Origin: Phycisphaerae bacterium
Lineage (GTDB): Bacteria; Planctomycetota; Phycisphaerae; Sedimentisphaerales; Anaerobacaceae
Direction of reading: 5' to 3'
Assembly (NCBI GenBank): GCA_012744475.1
Contig: JAAYBV010000007.1
Span: forward strand, 1-64,000
Length of the DNA: 64,000 nt
Of the stretch, positions 57,485 to 64,000 are shown piece by piece (the first letter of the stretch is position 1; every line of letters starts with the position of its first letter). The position numbers and the translations under genes were made by a program. Below the pieces are notes generated by a model. The model was not told where the DNA came from and ran no database searches. It saw only the letters and a list, made by a program, of their open reading frames with translations.

Positions 57485-58858
57485 ATGCTGTTCGACGATA
57501 TGGAGTTCGGGACCTACGACCGCGCCGAGCGCAACGCCCGCAAGGCTTATGAGCTGTACGAAGACGGCCAGATGGCCCAGGCGCTCGTGGAGCTGGACCT
57601 GGCTCTGGAGATCAACCCGACCAACAGCGCCTGGCACTTCAACAAGGGCCTGACGCTCGACTCCATCAGCCGGTTCAGCGAGGCGATCGAAGCGTACGAG
57701 GCGGCGCTGGAGCTGAGCCCGGGCGATCTGGAGATCCTCAACTCGCTGGGCGTCGATTATACCCGCACCGGACAGTACGACCGGGCGATCGCCACGTTCG
57801 AGTACATCCAGCAGCTTGACTCGCGATTCGAGCCGTGCTACTGCAATCGCATCATCACCTACACCGAGATGGGTCTGCACGACCAGGCCGAGCAGATGTT
57901 CTACCTCGCCCAGCAGCTCGAGCCCGACTGCGCCCTGTGCTACTACAACATCGGCAACAGCCTCTTCGCACGCGGTCAGTACAAGAAGGCCGTCCAGTGC
58001 TGGCTCAAAACCGCCGAACTCGAACCGAGCCATCCGCAGATCCACTATCGCATCGCGCAGGCTTACTGGTCGCACGGCGACCCCGTCGAGGCGCGCGAGC
58101 ATTTCCTGTCGGAGCTGCGCGCCAATCCGGGCGACATCGAAGTCATCATGGACTTCGCGCTGTTTCTTCTGGAGCTCGGTGACATCGCCTCGTCGCGCGA
58201 GAAGTTCCGCCGCATCCTCGAACTCGACCCGGACTTCGCGCCGGCGCTGTTCTATCTCGGCGAGATCGCATTCAATCAGAACGATCTGACCCGCGCCGAA
58301 CGTCTGTTCCGGCAGGCGCTCGATCGCGACTCGACGCTGGCCGGCCCACACTATCGCATGGCCCAGTGCGCGCTGGCCAACGGCCGGCCGAAGGAGGCCC
58401 GGGCGTGCCTGATGGCCGAACTGGAGCTCGACATCGAGGAGGCGGGCACGCTGATCTCGATGGGCTCGATGTTCCTGACCCTGGGCGACAACGACAACGC
58501 CATCGGCTGCCTGCTGCGCGCCAGCAATCTCGACATGACCAATCCCGACGCCCACTACTACCTCGGCGTCGGCGCCGCCAACAAGGGCCACCTGGACGAT
58601 GCGGCGCAGTTCTTCGCGCACGCCCTCGACATAGACCCGGAACACCTCGGCGCGCTGCGCGACTCGGCCTTCACGTACGTGGCCGCCGGTCGAATGGACA
58701 AAGCGGCCGAACGCGTCCGGCGGGCCCGCGTCCTGATGCCCAGCGACAGCCGGCTTCGCATGCTCGATTACAGTCTCCGCGTGCTTGCCGTGGGCCGGGG
58801 CATCACCGACGCGTTCCGCAAGCTCGATCCGCGTCGGCTCCTGAAGCGCCGCCGCTGA
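57485..58858 (+). CDS. TPR-repeat protein
   Basis: A 457-residue soluble protein built almost fully of tetratricopeptide repeats, about 11 units from residue 5 to 420. Typical units are AQALVELDLALEINPTNSAW, AIEAYEAALELSPGDLEIL and AARFFAHALDIDPEHLGAL-like (DDAAQFFAHALDIDPEHLGA). No signal peptide. TPR arrays bind other proteins. The ATG follows GGAGG. The ECF sigma factor starts about 100 bases on, so the two could be linked. Confidence 0.85.
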   Translation: MLFDDMEFGTYDRAERNARKAYELYEDGQMAQALVELDLALEINPTNSAWHFNKGLTLDSISRFSEAIEAYEAALELSPGDLEILNSLGVDYTRTGQYDRAIATFEYIQQLDSRFEPCYCNRIITYTEMGLHDQAEQMFYLAQQLEPDCALCYYNIGNSLFARGQYKKAVQCWLKTAELEPSHPQIHYRIAQAYWSHGDPVEAREHFLSELRANPGDIEVIMDFALFLLELGDIASSREKFRRILELDPDFAPALFYLGEIAFNQNDLTRAERLFRQALDRDSTLAGPHYRMAQCALANGRPKEARACLMAELELDIEEAGTLISMGSMFLTLGDNDNAIGCLLRASNLDMTNPDAHYYLGVGAANKGHLDDAAQFFAHALDIDPEHLGALRDSAFTYVAAGRMDKAAERVRRARVLMPSDSRLRMLDYSLRVLAVGRGITDAFRKLDPRRLLKRRR

Positions 58859-58960
58859 CACAACGGCTGCGGCTCACAGCCACCCTGCGATTCTTCCATT
58901 TCTCCCAACAGGCGGGAACTTTCGCCGGCCTCCGTCCGACTTTAGAATGGACGCACAGGC

Positions 58961-59464
58961 ATGGCACGCACGTTCCAAACCGAGTTCGATCAGTTCTGGA
59001 GACAGACCTGCGGCAAGGTCCGGGCGTACATGTTCTGCGCATCCAACAGCGCCAGCGATGCCGACGACCTGGCCCAGGAGTGCTACCTGCGTGCCTTTCG
59101 CAACTGGGACCGGTTCGACGAGCGGGGCAGCCGGCAGGCATGGCTGTTCGCCATCGCGCGAAACACGCAGACCGACTGGTTCCGCAAGCGAGGCCGCGAC
59201 GCACGCGTGCTCGAACGGAGCCTTGTGGAGCGGGCATCCGAGGCTTCGCCGCCAGAGCTTGACGACGCCGAAGCCCTCTGGCGGGCGATTGGCCGACTGA
59301 CCGCAGAACATCGGGAGATCGTCCACCTGAGGTTCGGGGCGGACCTGAGCTACGACGAGATCGCCCGGACGCTGAACGTGCCGGTCGGGACGGTCCGCTC
59401 GCGGCTGCATCGCGCCTTGAAGGCCATACGAGAACAAATGGAGGAAGTCCGGAATGAAACGTGA
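58961..59464 (+). CDS. ECF-family RNA polymerase sigma factor
   Basis: A 167-residue ECF sigma factor. Region 2 is at about residues 10-75 (SDADDLAQECYLRAFRNWDR, RQAWLFAIARNTQTDWFRKR), region 4 at 105-160 (LTAEHREIVHLRFGADLSYD, then EIARTLNVPVGTVRSRLHRA). It directs RNA polymerase to its own set of genes. It overlaps the anti-sigma-like gene by 11 bases, the usual arrangement for a sigma and its partner. Confidence 0.92.
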   Translation: MARTFQTEFDQFWRQTCGKVRAYMFCASNSASDADDLAQECYLRAFRNWDRFDERGSRQAWLFAIARNTQTDWFRKRGRDARVLERSLVERASEASPPELDDAEALWRAIGRLTAEHREIVHLRFGADLSYDEIARTLNVPVGTVRSRLHRALKAIREQMEEVRNET

Positions 59465-59990
59465 GACGATCGAACGGCTTGCCATGGACCGCGCGCTTGG
59501 CGAGCTGAACGAAGATGCCGCTACGTTGTTCGAGACCTATCTGGCCGAACACGCCGAAGCGAGGCAGTGGGCCGAACCGATGACGCAGACCTGCATCCGA
59601 ACGCGCCAAGCCATCGCGCAGAAGACGCAGCCGTCATCAGCCCAATTGGCTCCGCCCAAGCCATTCCGCGTGGATTGGAGCGCGCTGGCGCGCTGGGCGG
59701 CGGTGATCGCAGTCGCCGCGATCCTCGGAGCCGCCATCGGACGCCGATCCGCGCCCTCGCCGACACCAGAGCCCGAGACTGTCATCGTTCGGACCGTCCC
59801 GCGCCAAGCCGGCGCGGAAGGCTGGCGACGCGTCCTGGGCGAGACCGAAGAGGGCTTCTGGCAGACCAAGGCGGTCGCCATGCTGCAATCGCAGCCACGC
59901 GAAGTCCAACGCTCGACCGAGTCAGGGCCGAGCCTTTGGGATCGATACCGACAGTTCAGAAAGGAGCGGAGCCGTGAAAAGGTCTATTGA
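59454..59990 (+). CDS. single-TM anti-sigma-like protein
   Basis: A 178-residue membrane protein. The cytoplasmic N-terminus (residues 1-70) is helical and resembles anti-sigma domains (MDRALGELNEDAATLFETYL), without the zinc-site Cys/His of ZAS domains. A membrane helix lies at about residues 79-98 (WAAVIAVAAILGAAIGRRSA). A polar outer part follows. Overlap with the ECF gene supports an anti-sigma role. The next gene overlaps by 17 bases, so all three form one operon. Confidence 0.7.
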   Translation: MKRETIERLAMDRALGELNEDAATLFETYLAEHAEARQWAEPMTQTCIRTRQAIAQKTQPSSAQLAPPKPFRVDWSALARWAAVIAVAAILGAAIGRRSAPSPTPEPETVIVRTVPRQAGAEGWRRVLGETEEGFWQTKAVAMLQSQPREVQRSTESGPSLWDRYRQFRKERSREKVY

Positions 59991-61434
59991 GAGTTGTAGT
60001 CTGTTCGTTTTGTGCTGTGTCCTCACGTTGCTGGTGGGCTGCTTCCCCGAGGCTACTGTCGAGTGGTCGGCCGACGGCTCCTGGGGTCTGCTGCGTATCC
60101 CGGAAGAACTCTGCGTCGTCGATGGGACCAGCGGCGCGCTGACGCCGATCCAGACCGATGGCGAGGTAGGCTCGATGCCGGGCATCTCGTCCGACGGCAA
60201 ACAGATAACGTACGTTGTAGCGTCGCCTTGCGCGACGCTGGAAGAAGGCCTGAGACTGTTCCCGGCGAACGTGGCCGAGATGGTCCGCCGTGATGCCCGG
60301 CGCCTGATGGACAAGGTCCTCGCCGGCGACGTGCTGCCGACCGATCTTCCCCTCGGCGAGGGCAGCAAGTCCGGCGTCGAGGAATCGTACCATCGCTGGG
60401 TGGTGCGCGCGATGTGCGAAGAGCCCAACGCGCTGCTGGTGACGCGGATCGGGCGGGACAAGCTCGAAGAGTGTCGCAAGTGCGAGATCGGATGCAGCCG
60501 CTTGATCGTGGCCGACCGAGCCGAGCCTGGACGGAACGCGACCGCTGCAATCCTGCCCCTGACGATGTTGCGGCCGAGGCTCTCGCCCGACGGGCGCTGG
60601 GTGGCCTTTCTGGTATCGGCGCCGCACGACAAGGAAAAGGTGGCCCTGATCGTCGCCTCCACCGATGGAAAGACCGATGCGATCGAGGTGGCTGACGGCG
60701 TCGCCCTCGGCTTCGATTGGCGACCTGACGGCAAGGCCATCGCCTACGTCAAACAGGATGGCGATCCGATCCTTGGCGCGGTCGAGGAGAAGGTGCTCGT
60801 CGCGGACACCGGCGTCGTTCCCACCGAAGCCACCAACCCGATCGAGGATGACACGGTCTGCACGCGCCGGTCTGCCGGAGCGGCCAAGCAGTTCGCGGGA
60901 ACCTTGTTTCAACCCTTCATGAACGTCCAATATGGACTCGAGGGCCGCGTCCTGTTTTCCAGCGCCACCGCCACCATTCCTACGACCGATCTGGAGGAGC
61001 CCAGGAGCTCGCTGTTCTGCTACGACCGCCTGACGGGAACGGTCACGGACATTCTGCCCTCGGCCCTCCGCAATCAGACGAGCGAGAACGTCAACTACTT
61101 CTGTCTCTCACCTGACGGCAGGCGCCTGCTGGTGCCGCTGGAATCCAATCGCTTCGCGATCTGTGAACTGGGTTCAAAGCAAGTACAGTATCCGCTCAGC
61201 GCCGAGGAGGGGTTCGGAGATGACGACATACCCGATCTTCTGCCTTCCTGGAAGGGCAACGATCAGATCACGTGCCTGGTCCCCGAGACAAGCCACTTCC
61301 TGACCGGGGCCGACGGCAAACCCCCCCATCGCAGAGAGATCGTCGTCATCGATACGACCGGGCATCTGCTCAGGGTTCTCAGCACAGACTGGCCCGACGC
61401 GGCTGTCCCGGAAGCTTCGCAGGCTACTGATTGA
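59974..61434 (+). CDS. PD40/TolB-like beta-propeller lipoprotein
   Basis: A 486-residue exported lipoprotein. The signal peptide ends with the lipobox LLVGC at residue 23. The body is a beta-propeller with WD40-like (PD40) repeats: VEWSADGSWGLLRI, PGISSDGKQITYVV, RLSPDGRWVAFLVS, FDWRPDGKAIAYVK and CLSPDGRRLLVPL. It may sense or bind a ligand outside the membrane and signal to the anti-sigma-like protein. The start is GTG after AGGAG. Cys are unusually common in the 160-175 region (ECRKCEIGC). Confidence 0.78.
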   Translation: MKRSIESCSLFVLCCVLTLLVGCFPEATVEWSADGSWGLLRIPEELCVVDGTSGALTPIQTDGEVGSMPGISSDGKQITYVVASPCATLEEGLRLFPANVAEMVRRDARRLMDKVLAGDVLPTDLPLGEGSKSGVEESYHRWVVRAMCEEPNALLVTRIGRDKLEECRKCEIGCSRLIVADRAEPGRNATAAILPLTMLRPRLSPDGRWVAFLVSAPHDKEKVALIVASTDGKTDAIEVADGVALGFDWRPDGKAIAYVKQDGDPILGAVEEKVLVADTGVVPTEATNPIEDDTVCTRRSAGAAKQFAGTLFQPFMNVQYGLEGRVLFSSATATIPTTDLEEPRSSLFCYDRLTGTVTDILPSALRNQTSENVNYFCLSPDGRRLLVPLESNRFAICELGSKQVQYPLSAEEGFGDDDIPDLLPSWKGNDQITCLVPETSHFLTGADGKPPHRREIVVIDTTGHLLRVLSTDWPDAAVPEASQATD

Positions 61435-63202
61435 TAGCGCTTCTCAACAGGTGGATGGGCGTCGCCGTGGGTAACTGCTTCTGCGCCGCATCGATGGCAG
61501 CCTTCGCCTCGGCCGGACGGTCCATTTGATAGTAGATGTACGCAATCAGGAATTGCAGTTGAGGCACTCCGTCAGCTTGGATGAGCCGGTCCAGTTCGTT
61601 GAAGTGCCGGACGAAGGGATCCGGACCACCCACGAGCTGAATCAGATCCGTCCTTTGCAGCGCGGCGGGCAGGTCCAGCTCGACGGCCTTGGCAATGGAC
61701 AGCGCACTGTCGAGGTACCGGCCGGCTGCCAGAAGCGCGTGGCCCTTGCCCAGATGGGCCCGCGCATCATTCGGCCGATACGCGGAGGCGAGGGTGAAGG
61801 CTTCGGCGGCCCGCTGGAACTGACCCTGTTGCATGAGTTGCCGGCCCGACTGAAGGTGGCGTTCGAACATCTTCGCAGAAGACGAATCGTTGTTCAGCGG
61901 CGACGCCGGCGTCAGTGCGGCGTTCGTGGCCGCCTTGATCGGGGACAGCGCCGAATCGCCGTCTTGCCCCAGGACACGATAGCCGCTGGGCAACTCCGCA
62001 CCGGGCGACGCTTGAGGCAAAGGCATTGCCGTTTGCGGGCGTTTCAGAACCGCATTCGTCGTGTCGAAGGCCCGCGCGGTTTCCTGGATGCGCTGCACGG
62101 CAGGCAATAGACTGGTGCTCGGGCTCGCCGGGACGCCGGCGGTCTGGCGCGTGCGAGGCGCGACCAGGGCGTCGATGGACAACGGCGCTTCGGACGACGC
62201 CTGTTCCTGCTCTTCGTAGAGCCGCAGTCGGGGCTGTGCGTCCGCGACGGTGTCGGAAGCGACGCCGGCATCCGCTTGGCCGCGTGCGGCGGCGCTTTGT
62301 GCCGCAGAGCCCTCGAGCAAACCCGTCGTCGCCGACAGCAATCGCGCGGTCTCCTGCAACAGCTCCCGCCGGCGCGAGGCATCGGCGGGCGACACGGGCT
62401 GTGCAGCCTGCATCACACTGTCAGGCAGCGCCGGGGAATCTGCCGGAACGCTCCGTGTCTCCGGCTCGGCAGCCTCCGCGCCGGTCGCGATGCTCCGTTC
62501 GAGCTGTACCAGCTCGGCCTTGACCTGTGCGAGCGTCTCCTGCAACTGCCGCATCTGCTGCCGGTAGTCCTCTCGCGTCGCGACGGTGCCGTCCTGTGTC
62601 GACGTTGGCCAACCAGTCACAAGGTCGCCCACAGGAACCTCCGCCGACGCTGGGTCGCTGGGTCGCAGCCCCAGATCCGATCCCGACGCGTATCGGGACG
62701 GGGATGTTTGTCCGGTATGTGCGGTTCCCGCGCCGGGGGTCATCACGGTTCCGGTCGGCGAGTAGAACGAATCAGATGCTCCCAGGTAATCCTCTCCGGC
62801 CGTCGCGGGCGCGGTGCGCCGCAGGAACGGATCGAGCGAGGTCGAGCCCAGAGGCGCGTCGATGCTCGTCGGCGGGCGGTAGGGAAGAGCGCCGCGGAAG
62901 TGCTTGCCCCCTGTGACGTTGCCGGTGACGACGCGATCGCTGCTGTCGATGGGATCGGGCGTGTCAACGAGGCCGTTCTCGTAGCTGGTCAGCGGGGTCG
63001 TCGCTGAGCGGACCGCGCTGGGCACCGAGCCGACGCCGTAGCCGCCCGTGCGATTGCCCGACGAGAAGGACGTGACCGCGCAGACCACAATCAGCGTGAC
63101 GACCCACGCGACGATCTTGCGACGGCGCATCAGCCGCCCGGCATCGGATCGACCGATGCGTCCGGCGTTCGTTCGTCCTGAAAACAGCGAATCTCTCATC
63201 AT
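61424..63202 (-). CDS. membrane-anchored TPR-domain protein
   Basis: A 592-residue protein. A basic N-terminus (RLMRRRK) precedes a single membrane helix (IVAWVVTLIVVCAVTSF, about residues 29-45). Residues 50-430 are low-complexity, rich in Ser, Ala, Pro and Gln, with a coiled-coil stretch (YRQQMRQLQETLAQVKAELV). Residues 440-590 contain TPR units (RQLMQQGQFQRAAEAFTLAS, GHALLAAGRYLDSALSIAKA). A CCCGACGCGTATCGGG palindrome near 62679 is in frame. It overlaps the propeller gene at its 3' end by 11 bases. The role is unknown. Confidence 0.75.
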   Translation of the reverse strand: MMRDSLFSGRTNAGRIGRSDAGRLMRRRKIVAWVVTLIVVCAVTSFSSGNRTGGYGVGSVPSAVRSATTPLTSYENGLVDTPDPIDSSDRVVTGNVTGGKHFRGALPYRPPTSIDAPLGSTSLDPFLRRTAPATAGEDYLGASDSFYSPTGTVMTPGAGTAHTGQTSPSRYASGSDLGLRPSDPASAEVPVGDLVTGWPTSTQDGTVATREDYRQQMRQLQETLAQVKAELVQLERSIATGAEAAEPETRSVPADSPALPDSVMQAAQPVSPADASRRRELLQETARLLSATTGLLEGSAAQSAAARGQADAGVASDTVADAQPRLRLYEEQEQASSEAPLSIDALVAPRTRQTAGVPASPSTSLLPAVQRIQETARAFDTTNAVLKRPQTAMPLPQASPGAELPSGYRVLGQDGDSALSPIKAATNAALTPASPLNNDSSSAKMFERHLQSGRQLMQQGQFQRAAEAFTLASAYRPNDARAHLGKGHALLAAGRYLDSALSIAKAVELDLPAALQRTDLIQLVGGPDPFVRHFNELDRLIQADGVPQLQFLIAYIYYQMDRPAEAKAAIDAAQKQLPTATPIHLLRSAINQ

Positions 63203-63263
63203 GTCACCTCGACTTCGAGAGCAGGCGTGGCGTGGTGCGAACGCGATCGTCGCCGTCGAGCGC

Positions 63264-64000
63264 TCAATAGCTCGCGTACTTGGGTCTCTCCGCCCAGCCG
63301 AGCTTCGAGGCCAGCGTCTGCCACGGCGTCCGCAGAGGGTTGTTCACCACGAGGAAGCTGCTCGATTCCCGTGCGACCTTCACGACGTCGTCGACGCACA
63401 GCGCTCGCGAGACCTGGCCGTCGATCGAGACGGTGGTGCCCTCGTTGATCCGCGTGCAGCAGATCTCCACGCGGCTGCGGGCGTCGATCACGATCGGACG
63501 GAAGCTCAGCGAATGGGGACAGATGGGCGTGATGACCATCGCCTCCATCGAGGCCGCCAGGATCGGGCCGCCGGCCGCGAGGCTGTAGGCCGTCGAGCCG
63601 GTGGGCGTCGAGACGATCAGGCCGTCCCCGCCGCAGGTGGCCACGTGCTGGCCGTCGACGGCGATCTTCAGCTCGATCATCCGAAACGGCGGGCCCGAGG
63701 TGATGAAGACCTCGTTGACCGCGGGCGAGTGGAACTTCTCCCGACCGCCCTGGGAACTCTCGGTGACCCAACAGCCCAGCAGCATCCGCCGCTCAATGGG
63801 CGCCTTGCCTGCTACAACACTGTCAAAGAATTCCTTCAGCTCCTGAACGCTGAATTCGGCAAGGAAACCGAGCTTCCCGAGGTTGACCCCGATGACAGGC
63901 ACGTGGGACTGACTGAGGTCCCTGGCCGCCGAGATGATGCTGCCGTCGCCGCCAAAGACGACGGCGAAATCGCTCTCGCACAGGACGTCGGTCGAGCAGC
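63264..64000 (-). CDS. nadK: NAD kinase, 5' part outside the window
   Basis: The 3' part of NAD kinase, which phosphorylates NAD to NADP using ATP. Read on the minus strand from the window edge it contains FAVVFGGDGSIISAARDLS, the GGDG phosphate motif, then GVNLGKLGFLAEF, and NEVFITSGPPFRMIELKIAV, GDGLIVSTPTGSTAYSLAAG and INEGTTVSIDGQ. The start codon lies beyond base 64000. A GTG at 63902 could be mistaken for a start, but it would cut off the GGDG motif. The gene is 61 bases upstream of the TPR gene. Confidence 0.93.
   Translation of the reverse strand, partial: CSTDVLCESDFAVVFGGDGSIISAARDLSQSHVPVIGVNLGKLGFLAEFSVQELKEFFDSVVAGKAPIERRMLLGCWVTESSQGGREKFHSPAVNEVFITSGPPFRMIELKIAVDGQHVATCGGDGLIVSTPTGSTAYSLAAGGPILAASMEAMVITPICPHSLSFRPIVIDARSRVEICCTRINEGTTVSIDGQVSRALCVDDVVKVARESSSFLVVNNPLRTPWQTLASKLGWAERPKYASY

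Noticed and set aside
63264-63902. Complete short NAD kinase starting at GTG 63902
   Set aside because: The frame continues upstream and contains the essential GGDG motif, so the gene is cut by the window edge instead.

Overview
The window is a GC-rich bacterial chromosome segment, most likely from the Planctomycetota, class Phycisphaerae (close to Sedimentisphaerales). This is inferred from gene content: Tat-exported sulfatases, large secreted LamG, beta-helix, FN3 and PKD proteins, a PEP-CTERM-like sorting tail, a secreted FAD oxidoreductase fused to a sugar-active fold, and a sigma-54-type promoter. No rRNA or tRNA gene and no CRISPR array was seen.

Layout. 0.3-1.8 kb: a YcxB-like membrane protein and a secreted esterase. 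2.3-6.4 kb: a compact phage-like operon of an HTH protein, an ABC ATPase, a GNAT, a ParB-like protein, a replication-O-like protein and a helicase-loader-like protein. 6.6-16.8 kb: small membrane proteins, a SYLF lipoprotein, hydrolases, an AIF-type flavoprotein, signal peptidase I, an SDR, a PAP2 phosphatase and a beta-barrel lipoprotein. 17.1-22.8 kb: a TerS-like protein, EF-P, a PEP-CTERM protein, an RluA-type pseudouridine synthase, RsmE, a TlpA-like protein and RsmI. 22.8-29.0 kb: a penicillin-acylase-type lipoprotein, then two Tat sulfatases around a small antitoxin-like protein and a nucleotidyltransferase. 29.1-29.3 kb: a candidate structured RNA with its own promoter and terminator. 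29.5-46.4 kb: very large secreted proteins, with an Nramp-like transporter, a FlgM-like protein and RpiB between them. 46.5-48.1 kb: a complete phage terminase large subunit. 48.5-53.4 kb: a LamG/discoidin protein, a stand-alone E2 acyltransferase and an esterase. 53.4-57.0 kb: a ribH-nusB-parA operon and two Hsp20 genes, the upstream one behind a sigma-54 promoter. 57.5-61.4 kb: a TPR protein, then an ECF sigma factor, an anti-sigma-like protein and a beta-propeller lipoprotein. 61.4-64.0 kb: a TPR protein and NAD kinase, which runs off the window.

Two things stand out. First, phage replication and packaging genes (ParB/replication operon, TerS-like, TerL) are intact but lie in three places 10-30 kb apart, with no capsid, portal, tail or integrase gene between them. 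This could be a decayed prophage or a domesticated, dispersed phage-like system. Second, the segment is heavily seeded with at least six families of short palindromic repeats. Several lie inside genes without breaking the frame: the GNAT, the ParB-like gene, TerL, ParA, and the junction of a FAD-oxidoreductase/glycosidase fusion.

Coordinates of repeats and promoters were read by eye and may be off by a base or two. All family assignments come from motif recognition, not from database searches.
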